This document shows, piece after piece, positions 41,292-48,667 of a stretch of 64,000 bases of DNA (position 1 is its first letter; each line of letters begins with the position of its first letter). Where the stretch lies: contig JAESII010000004.1 of the NCBI GenBank assembly GCA_016756725.1, forward strand, positions 186,001-250,000. Reading direction: 5' to 3'. Made by a program: the position numbers and the translations under genes. The DNA comes from Synergistaceae bacterium (GTDB lineage Bacteria > Synergistota > Synergistia > Synergistales > Aminithiophilaceae). The notes below the pieces were generated by a model, which was not told the DNA's origin, searched no databases, and was given only the letters and a program-made list of their open reading frames with translations.

Positions 41292-43319
41292 CTAGGAGAG
41301 GCCGAGCAGGCGCCCGACCTGGTAGACGGCAACGGACAGTCCCCAGGCGACGGCGGTGGTGTAGAGGACCATGAAGGCCGTCCACCTCCAGCTTTTCGTC
41401 TCCTCTCTGAAGGCGGCCACGACGGCAGCGCAGGGAACGTAGAGAAGGGCCATCACCATGAAGGCATAGGCCGAAAGGGGCGAGAAGTACTGGGGCAGGA
41501 CCTGGACCAGATTGACGCCGTCGACGGCCAGGAGCGTCCCCAGAGTACCGACGACGACCTCCTTGGCGAGAAAGCCGAAAAGAAGAGCCACGGCGGCCTG
41601 CCAGAAACCGAAGCCGGCCGGTGCGAAGAACCCCGCCGTCATGGCCCCGAGGCGGCCGATGTAGCTTTCCGCCGAGCCGTACTCCACGCCCAGGGGGAGA
41701 CTCGCCAGGACCCAGACGACGATGACGGCCAGGAAGATGAAGGTCCCCGCCTTGCGGAGAAAGAGAGATCCCCGCTCCCAGGCGCTTCGCAACACCGCCT
41801 TCGGCCGGGGCAGATGGTAGGGGGGAAGCTCCATCACGAACTGGGACGATTCGCCCTGGAAAAGGGTGCTGCCCAGGATCTTGGCGGCAATGACGGCGAC
41901 GGCGATGCCCAGGAGGTAGAGGGAGAAGATGACCGTTCCCGCCCGGGCACCGAAAAAGGTCCCCGCAAAGAGCAGAAAGACGGGCAGTCGCGCCGAACAG
42001 CTGATGAAGGGAAGGACGAGAAGGGTGATCATCCGGTCCCGGCGCCGTTCGAGGATGCGCGTGGCCATGATGGAGGGCACGTTGCAGCCGAAGCCGACCA
42101 GAAGGGGCATGAAACTTTTGCCGTGCAGCCCCAGCAGGCGCATGATGCGGTCCATGACGAAGGCCCCCCGGGCCATGTAGCCCGAATCCTCAAGGACGGC
42201 GATAAAGGCGAAGAGGAAGAAGATGTGGGGGAAGAAGACGACCACGGAACCGACGCCGCCGATGACGCCGTCGACGAGAAAGCTCGACAGAAGAGGGGAC
42301 GCCCCCACGCCGTCGAGCCAGAAGGCCAGGCTCTCGCCGAGGCCGCTCAGCAGCCCGTCAAGCCCGTCTGCAGCGGGATCGCCGAGGAAAAAGGTCACCT
42401 TGAAGACAGCCCAGGCCGCCAGGAGAACGAGGGGCAGACCCAGGAGGCGATGGGTCACGACCCGGTCGATCCGGTCCGAAGGCGTCAGGGCCTCCCGCAC
42501 CGTTTTGTCGCGGGAAACGACGCGGGCTGCCAGGGAGGAGACGAAGGCCCAGCGCCTTTCGATGAGGGCCGTCTGCAGATCATAGCCCAGCGACGCCTCA
42601 ACCTCCGCTGCCGCCTCGTCCAGCTCACGCCGGATCAGCCAGGGGGCTTGGGTTCTCTCCAGGGCAGCCAGAGCCGCCTCGTCCTCCTCGCCGAGGCGGA
42701 TCGCCGCCAGACGGGGCGGGAGTGACAGTTCCCTGGCCAGATCGCCGACGAGATCGGCGAGACCGTCGACGATGGGCGACAGCTGGGGGCCGTAGGGAAC
42801 CTCTAGGAACTCGGTGGAGAGATCTTGATCGAGGAGGGAGGCGAGCCGTCCCTTGAGGGCCATCACTCCCTTGCCGCTGGCGGCGAGGGTGGGCACGACG
42901 GTCACGCCCAGGAGATCCTCCAGAGCCTTTTGGTCGATCTGGAGCCCCCGGGCCTGGGCCACGTCCCCCATATTGAGGGCCACCACGAGAGGGAGGCCGA
43001 TCTCACGGAGCTGGACGACGAGGTAGAGGCTCCGCTCCAGGTTGGAGGCATCGACGACGACGAGCACCAGGTCGGGCCTCTCGGCCAAGAGGTAATCGGA
43101 GGCGATCTGCTCGTCCGCCGAGGCCGCCCCGAGGCTGTAGATGCCCGGGAGATCGACGACGGCCACGTCCTTGCCCTCCAGGGTCAGGCGCCCCTCCTTG
43201 CGCTCCACCGTCACGCCGGGCCAGTTGCCCACCTTCTGACGCGACCCCGTCAGGGCATTGAAAAGGCTCGTCTTTCCCGTATTGGGGTTGCCCGCCAGGG
43301 CGATGACCTTGCCGGCCAT
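41292..43319 (-). CDS. feoB: ferrous iron transport GTPase-permease
   Basis: A 675-residue FeoB. The cytoplasmic G-domain carries GNPNTGKTSLFN (G1), the VDLPGIYS G3 motif and the VALNMGDVA G4-like region. A helical GDI-like section precedes eight to nine membrane helices with the two Gate segments (GFGCNVPSIMATRIL and LPVFLLFAG). The start was set to ATG 43319, right at MAGKVIALAGN, 1-3 bases after the FeoA stop. Imports Fe(II), the main iron form in anaerobic settings. Confidence 0.95.
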   Translation of the reverse strand: MAGKVIALAGNPNTGKTSLFNALTGSRQKVGNWPGVTVERKEGRLTLEGKDVAVVDLPGIYSLGAASADEQIASDYLLAERPDLVLVVVDASNLERSLYLVVQLREIGLPLVVALNMGDVAQARGLQIDQKALEDLLGVTVVPTLAASGKGVMALKGRLASLLDQDLSTEFLEVPYGPQLSPIVDGLADLVGDLARELSLPPRLAAIRLGEEDEAALAALERTQAPWLIRRELDEAAAEVEASLGYDLQTALIERRWAFVSSLAARVVSRDKTVREALTPSDRIDRVVTHRLLGLPLVLLAAWAVFKVTFFLGDPAADGLDGLLSGLGESLAFWLDGVGASPLLSSFLVDGVIGGVGSVVVFFPHIFFLFAFIAVLEDSGYMARGAFVMDRIMRLLGLHGKSFMPLLVGFGCNVPSIMATRILERRRDRMITLLVLPFISCSARLPVFLLFAGTFFGARAGTVIFSLYLLGIAVAVIAAKILGSTLFQGESSQFVMELPPYHLPRPKAVLRSAWERGSLFLRKAGTFIFLAVIVVWVLASLPLGVEYGSAESYIGRLGAMTAGFFAPAGFGFWQAAVALLFGFLAKEVVVGTLGTLLAVDGVNLVQVLPQYFSPLSAYAFMVMALLYVPCAAVVAAFREETKSWRWTAFMVLYTTAVAWGLSVAVYQVGRLLGLS

Positions 43320-43320
43320 G

Positions 43321-43590
43321 TCAGCACCCCCCACAGCGAGCACAGCCCGCACAGCCGCGACGGACGATGACCCTTTCGGCCTCATCGCGGCGGAGGCTGA
43401 GCTCGATGCCCCGATAATGGACCGTCAGGGGGTCGGCAAGCGGCGCTTTCCGCTCCATGCGGAGCTCCGTTCCGGGCACAAGTCCCATGGCCAGCACCCG
43501 CCCTTTCAGGGAAGGCTCTCCCTCGACGCGCACGACGATGGCCTTCTCGCCCACTTCCAGTTCTTTCAGATTCCGTTCCTTTTCTCTCAC
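43321..43590 (-). CDS. feoA: ferrous iron transport protein A
   Basis: An 89-residue SH3-like FeoA. It has the core KAIVVRVEGEPSLKGRVLAMGLVPGTELRM and ends in a cysteine-rich tail (CAGCARCGGC) that could bind metal or an Fe-S cluster. GTG 43590 has GGGGG 7 bases upstream; a TTG one codon earlier is an alternative. Directly followed by feoB. Confidence 0.9.
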   Translation of the reverse strand: MREKERNLKELEVGEKAIVVRVEGEPSLKGRVLAMGLVPGTELRMERKAPLADPLTVHYRGIELSLRRDEAERVIVRRGCAGCARCGGC

Positions 43591-43603
43591 CAAGAGACCC
43601 CCT

Positions 43604-43619
43604 GTTCAATAGATCAAAC
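43604..43619. promoter_or_regulatory. putative metal-regulator site before feoA
   Basis: GTTCAATAGATCAAAC is an imperfect dyad between the upstream terminator and feoA. It shares GTT and ATCAAAC with a similar dyad at the dtxR-like promoter (44626-44641). Confidence 0.4.
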
Positions 43620-43635
43620 TTAGAGAGACGTCCAA

Positions 43636-43656
43636 GAAAAGGCCCCGGAGGGGCCT
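43636..43656 (-). terminator. terminator between feoA2 and feoA
   Basis: Stem AGGCCCC/GGGGCCT (43640-43646, 43650-43656) followed on the minus strand by TTTTC, placed after the short FeoA-like gene. Suggests partial or full transcript separation before feoA-feoB. Confidence 0.65.
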
Positions 43657-43678
43657 GGAGGAAAGACAATGTCTCACC

Positions 43679-43912
43679 TCAGTGTTTTTCGGGCAGGACG
43701 AAGATCTTGTGGGCCATGCCGCCTCCGAGGGCAAAGCGTGATTCCCCCAGGGCCAGCAGAAGGGGCGCCCCGGACCGGACGAGAGTGATCGTCGCCCCGG
43801 GGACGATACCCAGATCGGCCAGGCGCTTGCGGAAGGATCCGCCCCCTCCCAGGGAGGCCACCTGGAGAGGAACGCCTTCGGGTGCCGCCGTCAGAGGACA
43901 CAAGGCGAACAC
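43679..43912 (-). CDS. second FeoA-domain protein
   Basis: A 77-residue SH3-like protein. It shows FeoA features (LGGGGSFRKRLADLGIVPGATITLVRSG, ending ALGGGMAHKIFVLP) but little identity to the feoA at 43321. It overlaps the end of the dtxR-like gene and is cotranscribed with it, so it may act with the regulator rather than the channel. GTG start. Confidence 0.8.
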   Translation of the reverse strand: MFALCPLTAAPEGVPLQVASLGGGGSFRKRLADLGIVPGATITLVRSGAPLLLALGESRFALGGGMAHKIFVLPEKH

Positions 43913-44580
43913 TCCCCTTCGGCGGGACAGACCCAGACTGTGGCCGCCTCACTGCGGCGAAGGGAGAGACGGGTGCCCAGAAGTTCCAGCTCCAGGGGAT
44001 CGCCGAGAGGGGACCGCTTGCGGAAGAGGACCCTCTTGCCCGGGACGAAGCCCATCTCGAGAAGCTTCTTGCGCAGAGGGCCCTCGGCGGTGACCCGCAT
44101 GATCCGCCCCTCCCCTCCGGGTTCGAGCATGGCCAGAGGCCGGGGGAGAGAGGCCGACTCGCTGAGGCGGCGCGTCAAAGCCTGAGCCCAGTCCGTTCCC
44201 TCTCTCATTCCCTGGGCGAGATAATCCGTCAGCAGGAGAAGACGGCTTTCCGATTCGTCATCCAGATTATGTTCGATGAGGCAGGCGATCTCCTCGCCCT
44301 TGAGGCGGGGAATGCCGAGGAGACCCGTGAAGAGAAAGGTCAGGTGCTCGTGGCGCCGGTAGATCCTCAGGGCCCGCCGCCTCCCCGCCTCGGTGAGGGC
44401 CGGCGTCCCGTAACGCTCGTGATCGAGAAGGCCCTCGCCGACAAGGCGCTTCAGGGCCGAGACGACGGTGCCCTTCGTCACCCCCAGGCTCTGGGCAAGG
44501 GAGGTGACGGTGGCGACACGGCCCCGGACCTCTTCGGCGAAAATTTCTTCCAGGTAATCTTCGATGCGCGAGGAAAGCAG
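43891..44580 (-). CDS. DtxR/MntR-family regulator with FeoA domain
   Basis: A 229-residue metal-dependent repressor. The N-terminal HTH (EDYLEEIFAEEV, VTSLAQSLGVTKGTVVSALKRLVGEGLL) is followed by the dimerisation/metal-binding helices (RRHEHLTFLFTGLLGI, with IEHNLDDES). A C-terminal FeoA/SH3 domain (GEGRIMRVTAEGPLRKKLLEMGFVPG) and a cysteine-bearing tail (CPAEGECSPC) complete it. No ATG or GTG is in frame near the domain start; CTG 44580, with AAAGGGG about 9 bases upstream, is the best start. Likely controls feo in response to iron or manganese. Confidence 0.82.
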   Translation of the reverse strand: MLSSRIEDYLEEIFAEEVRGRVATVTSLAQSLGVTKGTVVSALKRLVGEGLLDHERYGTPALTEAGRRRALRIYRRHEHLTFLFTGLLGIPRLKGEEIACLIEHNLDDESESRLLLLTDYLAQGMREGTDWAQALTRRLSESASLPRPLAMLEPGGEGRIMRVTAEGPLRKKLLEMGFVPGKRVLFRKRSPLGDPLELELLGTRLSLRRSEAATVWVCPAEGECSPCVL

Positions 44581-44624
44581 AGCGATCCACCCCTTTCTCC
44601 ACCGGAAGAGAGCCCGGCGAAGAA

Positions 44625-44654
44625 AGTTTACAGCATCAAACTCAGGGCGGTCAA
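44625..44654 (-). promoter_or_regulatory. promoter and operator of the dtxR-feo operon
   Basis: Minus strand TTGACC (44649-44654), 18-base spacer, TAAACT (44625-44630). The dyad GTTTACAGCATCAAAC (44626-44641) overlaps the -10 and matches the feoA-proximal dyad in 11 of 16 positions, suggesting autoregulation. Confidence 0.55.
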
Positions 44655-45850
44655 GAGGCGGAAGCGAAAAAATCCTTGAGCCGCTTGAGGCCTTCCCCGA
44701 TTTCGGCCTCCGAGGTGGCGTAGCAGAAGCGGATGAACTCGCCCCGTTCTCCCTCATAGGGCGTGCCGAAGCAGTTGCGGGCGAGGACGGCGACGCCGGC
44801 CTCGTCAAGAAGGCGCTTCTGGAGGGCCTCGGCCGAGGGCAGCTTGAGTCTCCTGCAGGCCTCGGTGACGTTGGCGAAGAGGTAGAAGGCCCCCCGGGAA
44901 GGGCGGCAGGTCAGGCCGGGCAGGGCGTTGAGGCCTTCGGCCAGCAGATCGCGTCGCCTCCTGTAGGAGGCCGTCATGGCCGCCACCCCCTCCTGGGGAC
45001 CGTCGAGGGCCGCGATGCCCGCCACCTGGGTGAAGGCGGCCGTGCAGGATACGGAGTTGGTCAGCAGCGTCGTGAAGGGCTCGACGAGGCAGGAGGGCAT
45101 GACGCCGAAGCCGAGACGCCATCCCGTCATGGCGAAGGTCTTGGAGAAACCGTCGACGATGACGGTCCGGTCGGCCAGATTCTCCACGGCCAGAGCGGAG
45201 ACGAAGTCGCCCTCATAGACCATGGAGGCGTAGACCTCGTCGGAGAGGACCCAGAGATCGTGTTTTTTCGCGATGGCGCCGATCCGCTCCAGCGTCTGCC
45301 GGGGAATGACCGATCCCGTCGGGTTATGGGGCGAGTTGAGGAGGATCATGGCCGTCCGGTCCGTGACGAGCGACTCGAGCTCGTCGGGATCGACGACGAA
45401 GTCCCTCTCCTCTCTCAAGGGAAGGAGAACGGGCGTCGCCCCGGCATAATGGACCAGCGACTCGTAGGCGGGAAAGCCCGGGCTGGGGACGATCACTTCC
45501 TGCCCGGCGTCGACGCAGGAGAGAATGGCGCAGAAGAGGACGGGCTTGACGCCGGGGGTGACGACGATCTGCGAGGCCTCGACGGTGACGCCTCGCTCGC
45601 GCCTGAGGAAACGGGCCACGGCCTCCCGGAAGGCCACCGTCCCTCCCGTCGGAGTGTAGTGGGTCACGCCGTCGCGGATGGCCCGGATTCCGGCCTCCTT
45701 GACGTGATCTTCCGTGTCGAAATCGGGCTCGCCGATGGCGAAGCTGACGATCCTCCTCCCCTGGGCCTCCAGCGCCTGGACGCGGGCCAGGACCTCGAAG
45801 GCCCCCTCGCCGGAGAGTTTGCGGCTCCTGTCGGCAATTTTCATGATCAT
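44651..45850 (-). CDS. aspartate aminotransferase-family PLP enzyme
   Basis: A 399-residue class I aminotransferase. It has IGEPDFDTEDHVKEA at the start, THYTPTGG, LNSPHNPTG (about 171-179), SDEVYASM, and Schiff-base lysine K237 in DGFSKTFAMTGWRLG, and the conserved late R in GEFIRFCYA. Substrate is not determined; aspartate, tyrosine or other amino acids are options. It is cotranscribed with the unrecognised 45857 gene behind the attenuator, and the feo operon promoter lies at its 3' end. Confidence 0.88.
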   Translation of the reverse strand: MIMKIADRSRKLSGEGAFEVLARVQALEAQGRRIVSFAIGEPDFDTEDHVKEAGIRAIRDGVTHYTPTGGTVAFREAVARFLRRERGVTVEASQIVVTPGVKPVLFCAILSCVDAGQEVIVPSPGFPAYESLVHYAGATPVLLPLREERDFVVDPDELESLVTDRTAMILLNSPHNPTGSVIPRQTLERIGAIAKKHDLWVLSDEVYASMVYEGDFVSALAVENLADRTVIVDGFSKTFAMTGWRLGFGVMPSCLVEPFTTLLTNSVSCTAAFTQVAGIAALDGPQEGVAAMTASYRRRRDLLAEGLNALPGLTCRPSRGAFYLFANVTEACRRLKLPSAEALQKRLLDEAGVAVLARNCFGTPYEGERGEFIRFCYATSEAEIGEGLKRLKDFFASAS

Positions 45851-45856
45851 CGCCGC

Positions 45857-47113
45857 CTATCTGCCGTGAAGCCGGGAAGCGGCCACGAAGGAGAGCCCCG
45901 AACGGGTCAGGGCCTCGGCCGTCCTGTTCACGGCGATGTGCTTGAGGAGGTAGTTCCCCTGCAGGGCCTCCATGGCGCCGCTCGACTGGACTTCGTCTCG
46001 GCTGCGGAAGTAGTCGAGGATGCTTGAGGTATGCTCCTGCCCGACCTCGTCATCGGGGTCGCCGCCCTCGTGCTTGGCCGAGATGTTGGGGACGGACCGG
46101 GCGATCTCCAGGAGCTGGTCGCGGCGGAGGTAGGGCTGACGGACGATGGAGCGGTAGGTCTCGGTGATGTGGTGCTCGATCCGGACCTGGTCCTCCAGAC
46201 CCAGTTCCCGACGGAGCCGGGCGATCTCGCGGAGACAGTCGTCGTCGACGGAGTTGGAGATGTTGAAGCCCTCAAGTGGCGTCGAGCCGTCGCTGCGGGC
46301 GAAAAGACGGGCGCCCAGAAGGGTCCAGAGGACGGCGAAGGGATTGTCGTTGCCCATGAAGACGGAAATCTTGAACTTGATATCGACGCCGATGCGGTAG
46401 AGGAGGTAGGCGGCGAGCACCGTGCCGGGGTTGATATTGAGGACCTGACAGACGCCGTAGTTGGTGTAGTAGTGGAGGTACTCGTCGATCCACCGCAGGA
46501 CGTGTCCGTTGGGCTGGCCGATGCCCCCGAAGTAGCCCGTGATCGTGTCGGGACCGCCGAGGTGGACGTTGGAGCCGTCGGTACCTTTCGTGTCCAGCGT
46601 CTCGACGACGCTGGCTCCGATGATCTTCATCGCCGCCGCCACTGCGGGAAGATCGCCGTCGCGCTCCTGTTCCTTCATGTTGCGGACCCGGATGAAGCGG
46701 CCCGGCAGAAGTTCCCCCTCGGCGATGGCCCGCTTTGCCTCGGCGATGAGCCAGGGAAAGTACTGGAGGGCGCTGATCTCGAGGGTGACGGCACAGCTCT
46801 CGTCGACGACAGGGGCCTGGCCGTCGACGAGAGCTGCGGACCGGTACTCCGAAAGGGAGACGAAGGAACCACGGTCCCTCTCCTCCATGAGCCACTCGAG
46901 ATCCTTCAGATGAGGCGCATTGCGGCGTTCGAGCCGCTTCAGGAGACTTTCCAGGCGTCCCGCCTCACGGGCCTTCTCGTTGATCTCCTCAGGCGTTCCG
47001 TATTTGCCGACGACCCGCAGCAGATCGCGGACCAGGGGATTCTTGCCGTCACTCAGATAGCCGCTCAGTTCTGCGAAGACCTTTCCGTCCAGTTCCAGTT
47101 TTCTTTCGAGCAC
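45857..47113 (-). CDS. conserved protein of unknown function
   Basis: A 418-residue protein I do not recognise. GTG 47113 follows GGGAGG by 7 bases. The N-terminal 100 residues are helical and charged (LERKLELDGKVFAEL, RLESLLKRLERRN). The C-terminal 250 residues look like an alpha/beta barrel or related fold: VETLDTKGTDGSNVHLGG, GYFGGIGQPNGHV, YGVCQVLNINPGTVLAAYL, FKISVFMGNDNPFAV, NISNSVDDDC, and a repeated motif near IEHHITETYRSIV and VPNISAKHEGGDPDDE. No signal peptide or membrane helix. The conserved acidic and His residues suggest a metal-dependent enzyme, but this is a guess. Confidence 0.75.
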   Translation of the reverse strand: MLERKLELDGKVFAELSGYLSDGKNPLVRDLLRVVGKYGTPEEINEKAREAGRLESLLKRLERRNAPHLKDLEWLMEERDRGSFVSLSEYRSAALVDGQAPVVDESCAVTLEISALQYFPWLIAEAKRAIAEGELLPGRFIRVRNMKEQERDGDLPAVAAAMKIIGASVVETLDTKGTDGSNVHLGGPDTITGYFGGIGQPNGHVLRWIDEYLHYYTNYGVCQVLNINPGTVLAAYLLYRIGVDIKFKISVFMGNDNPFAVLWTLLGARLFARSDGSTPLEGFNISNSVDDDCLREIARLRRELGLEDQVRIEHHITETYRSIVRQPYLRRDQLLEIARSVPNISAKHEGGDPDDEVGQEHTSSILDYFRSRDEVQSSGAMEALQGNYLLKHIAVNRTAEALTRSGLSFVAASRLHGR

Positions 47114-47150
47114 GATGATCCCTCCCATTCGTTCTTCACGGCCGACAGGC

Positions 47151-47191
47151 AAAAAAAAGAGGCCAGGTCCCCCTTCGAGGGCCCTGGCCTG
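47151..47191 (-). terminator. attenuator terminator before the 45857 gene
   Basis: A GGCCAGG...CCTGGCC hairpin (minus strand, about 47160-47191) followed by eight Ts (47151-47158). It lies between a small leader ORF and the GTG of the next gene, only 37 bases before it. A regulated attenuator is the simplest reading. Confidence 0.8.
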
Positions 47192-47207
47192 AAGCTGACC
47201 GGCAGCA

Positions 47208-47285
47208 CTAAGGCGCGCCGGCCCCTCCAGGAGGGCCGTCGCACATAGCCATGGCGGCAGCGAGGAAACGCTTTGTCAGGTCCAT
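47208..47285 (-). CDS. leader peptide candidate (25 aa)
   Basis: A 25-codon ORF starting ATG 47285, with AAAGGAGG about 8-10 bases upstream, ending TAG 47208. The peptide begins MDLTKRFLAAAMAMC and finishes in a Gly/Pro/Ala-rich tail. It starts about 40 bases after a strong promoter and is followed at once by a T8 terminator, the layout of ribosome-mediated attenuation. The segment for its last residues can pair with itself (GGCCC...GGGCC) or with the terminator's left arm. Sensed amino acid unknown; Met, Cys and Asp codons lie where a stall would matter. Confidence 0.6.
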   Translation of the reverse strand: MDLTKRFLAAAMAMCDGPPGGAGAP

Positions 47286-47332
47286 GTCCTTCAGGCCTCC
47301 TTTCGGGCGCGTCGCGCCACAAGTTGCGGAGA

Positions 47333-47361
47333 ATCATAGGGCAGACGAAAAGGGCTGTCAA
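47333..47361 (-). promoter_or_regulatory. near-consensus promoter for the leader peptide
   Basis: Minus strand TTGACA (47356-47361), exactly 17 bases, TATGAT (47333-47338). This is the closest match to consensus in the window and predicts strong initiation. Confidence 0.85.
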
Positions 47362-47456
47362 CCCCCAAAAGTCAGCTTCCCCCCCGGCAGGGCCTCTTCA
47401 AGTTCCGTGACCTTCCCGTCTCTTGCCGGTAGAATCTTGAAATCCCTTCGAGGCAC

Positions 47457-47485
47457 TTGGAGCGAGTCCGCTTTTGGTCTAAAAT
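47457..47485 (+). promoter_or_regulatory. phosphoesterase promoter
   Basis: TTGGAG (47457-47462), 17 bases, TAAAAT (47480-47485), upstream of ATG 47534 with an AAAAGGAGG ribosome site. Confidence 0.6.
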
Positions 47486-47533
47486 GATCAGGCTCTTTGC
47501 TCTCTTTTTCGACCGCAAAAGGAGGTCTCTCCC

Positions 47534-48667
47534 ATGGGAAGCCGCTCGGTCTCTCTTTTTTTTCTCAGCTTCTTCACCCTCTACGGTTGCGCCAACCTCT
47601 ACCTCTGGACCTGGATGCTCCGGGTTCTGCCGCCATCGGCTCTGCGCCGGGCCCTCTCTTTGGGACTTCTCTTCCTGGCCCTGGCCTACCCGGCGGGGCG
47701 GTTCGGCTCGCGCCGCTACGGCGGTTTTCTCTGGGAATCGCTCCACGACCTGGGAAGCCTTTTCCTGGCCTTTTTGGCCACGGCCGTGGCCGTCGGCCTC
47801 CTCGTCGAGGCGGGCCGTCTGATCCTGCGCCTGGGGGGAATCCGGTTCACCCCGAAAGCGGCGAAGGCCGTCTTTTTCACCGTCCTGGCCCTCATCGGCG
47901 CCGTCACCGCCGGCGGGGCACTGGCGGCGCGCCTTCCCCGGGTGAGGGTGATCGATCTCGAACTCCCCCGCCTTGACGGGCAGGGGCACGAGATGACGGT
48001 AGCCTTCGCCTCCGATCTTCATGCCGGATCGGCGATCCACAACGCCCGCCTCCGGTCGATGGTCGAGCTGATCGGAAACCTCAAGGCTGACCTGATCCTT
48101 CTCGGCGGAGACCTCGTCGACCGCTCCGTCACGGAGGCCATCGAGGAGGACCTGGCCGGCGAGCTCTCCCGCCTCGATCCCCCCCTGGGCCTTTTTGCCG
48201 TCGCCGGCAACCACGAGTACTATGCCCGGCTGGAACCGACGGTGGCCCACATCGAGGAAGGCGAGGCGAAGGTCCTCCTCGACGAGGCCGTGACGGTCGC
48301 CGACACGATCCTCCTCGTCGGACGCCACGACGTTCAGGCTCCCCGCTTCGGCTATCGCCGCGCCTCCCTGGACGAGCTCCTTCAGGGCAGGACAGAGGAG
48401 CTCCCCGTCATCGTCGTCGACCACACGCCGCGGGACATCGACGAAGCGGCCGCGGCAGGCATCGCCCTCCAGCTTTCGGGGCACACCCACCGCGGCCAGA
48501 TCTGGCCCTTCCATCTCGTCACGGGCCGACTCTTCGACGTTGATTACGGCCTGGCCCGCATCGGCGGGACCTGGGTCTATGTCTCCAACGGCCTCGGGAC
48601 CTGGGGGCCTCCCGTAAGAACGACGGGGCGCCCCGAGGTCGTCCTCTTCAGGCTGACCTTCCGCTAG
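47534..48667 (+). CDS. membrane-anchored metallophosphoesterase
   Basis: A 377-residue protein with four or five N-terminal membrane helices (SLFFLSFFTLYGCANLYLW onward) and a calcineurin-like metallophosphoesterase domain from about residue 150. All dimetal motifs are present: FASDLHAG, LGGDLVDRS, AGNHEYY, VDHTPRD and LSGHTHRGQIWP. This matches YkuE/YaeI-like enzymes, thought to act on phospholipid-type or nucleotide substrates. Convergent with the dehydrogenase; both stops use the same CTAG. Confidence 0.9.
   Translation: MGSRSVSLFFLSFFTLYGCANLYLWTWMLRVLPPSALRRALSLGLLFLALAYPAGRFGSRRYGGFLWESLHDLGSLFLAFLATAVAVGLLVEAGRLILRLGGIRFTPKAAKAVFFTVLALIGAVTAGGALAARLPRVRVIDLELPRLDGQGHEMTVAFASDLHAGSAIHNARLRSMVELIGNLKADLILLGGDLVDRSVTEAIEEDLAGELSRLDPPLGLFAVAGNHEYYARLEPTVAHIEEGEAKVLLDEAVTVADTILLVGRHDVQAPRFGYRRASLDELLQGRTEELPVIVVDHTPRDIDEAAAAGIALQLSGHTHRGQIWPFHLVTGRLFDVDYGLARIGGTWVYVSNGLGTWGPPVRTTGRPEVVLFRLTFR

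Noticed and set aside
48664-48667. Convergent genes sharing stop bases CTAG
   Set aside because: A compact-genome feature (also seen at 31683-31686); not unusual enough to report as a finding.
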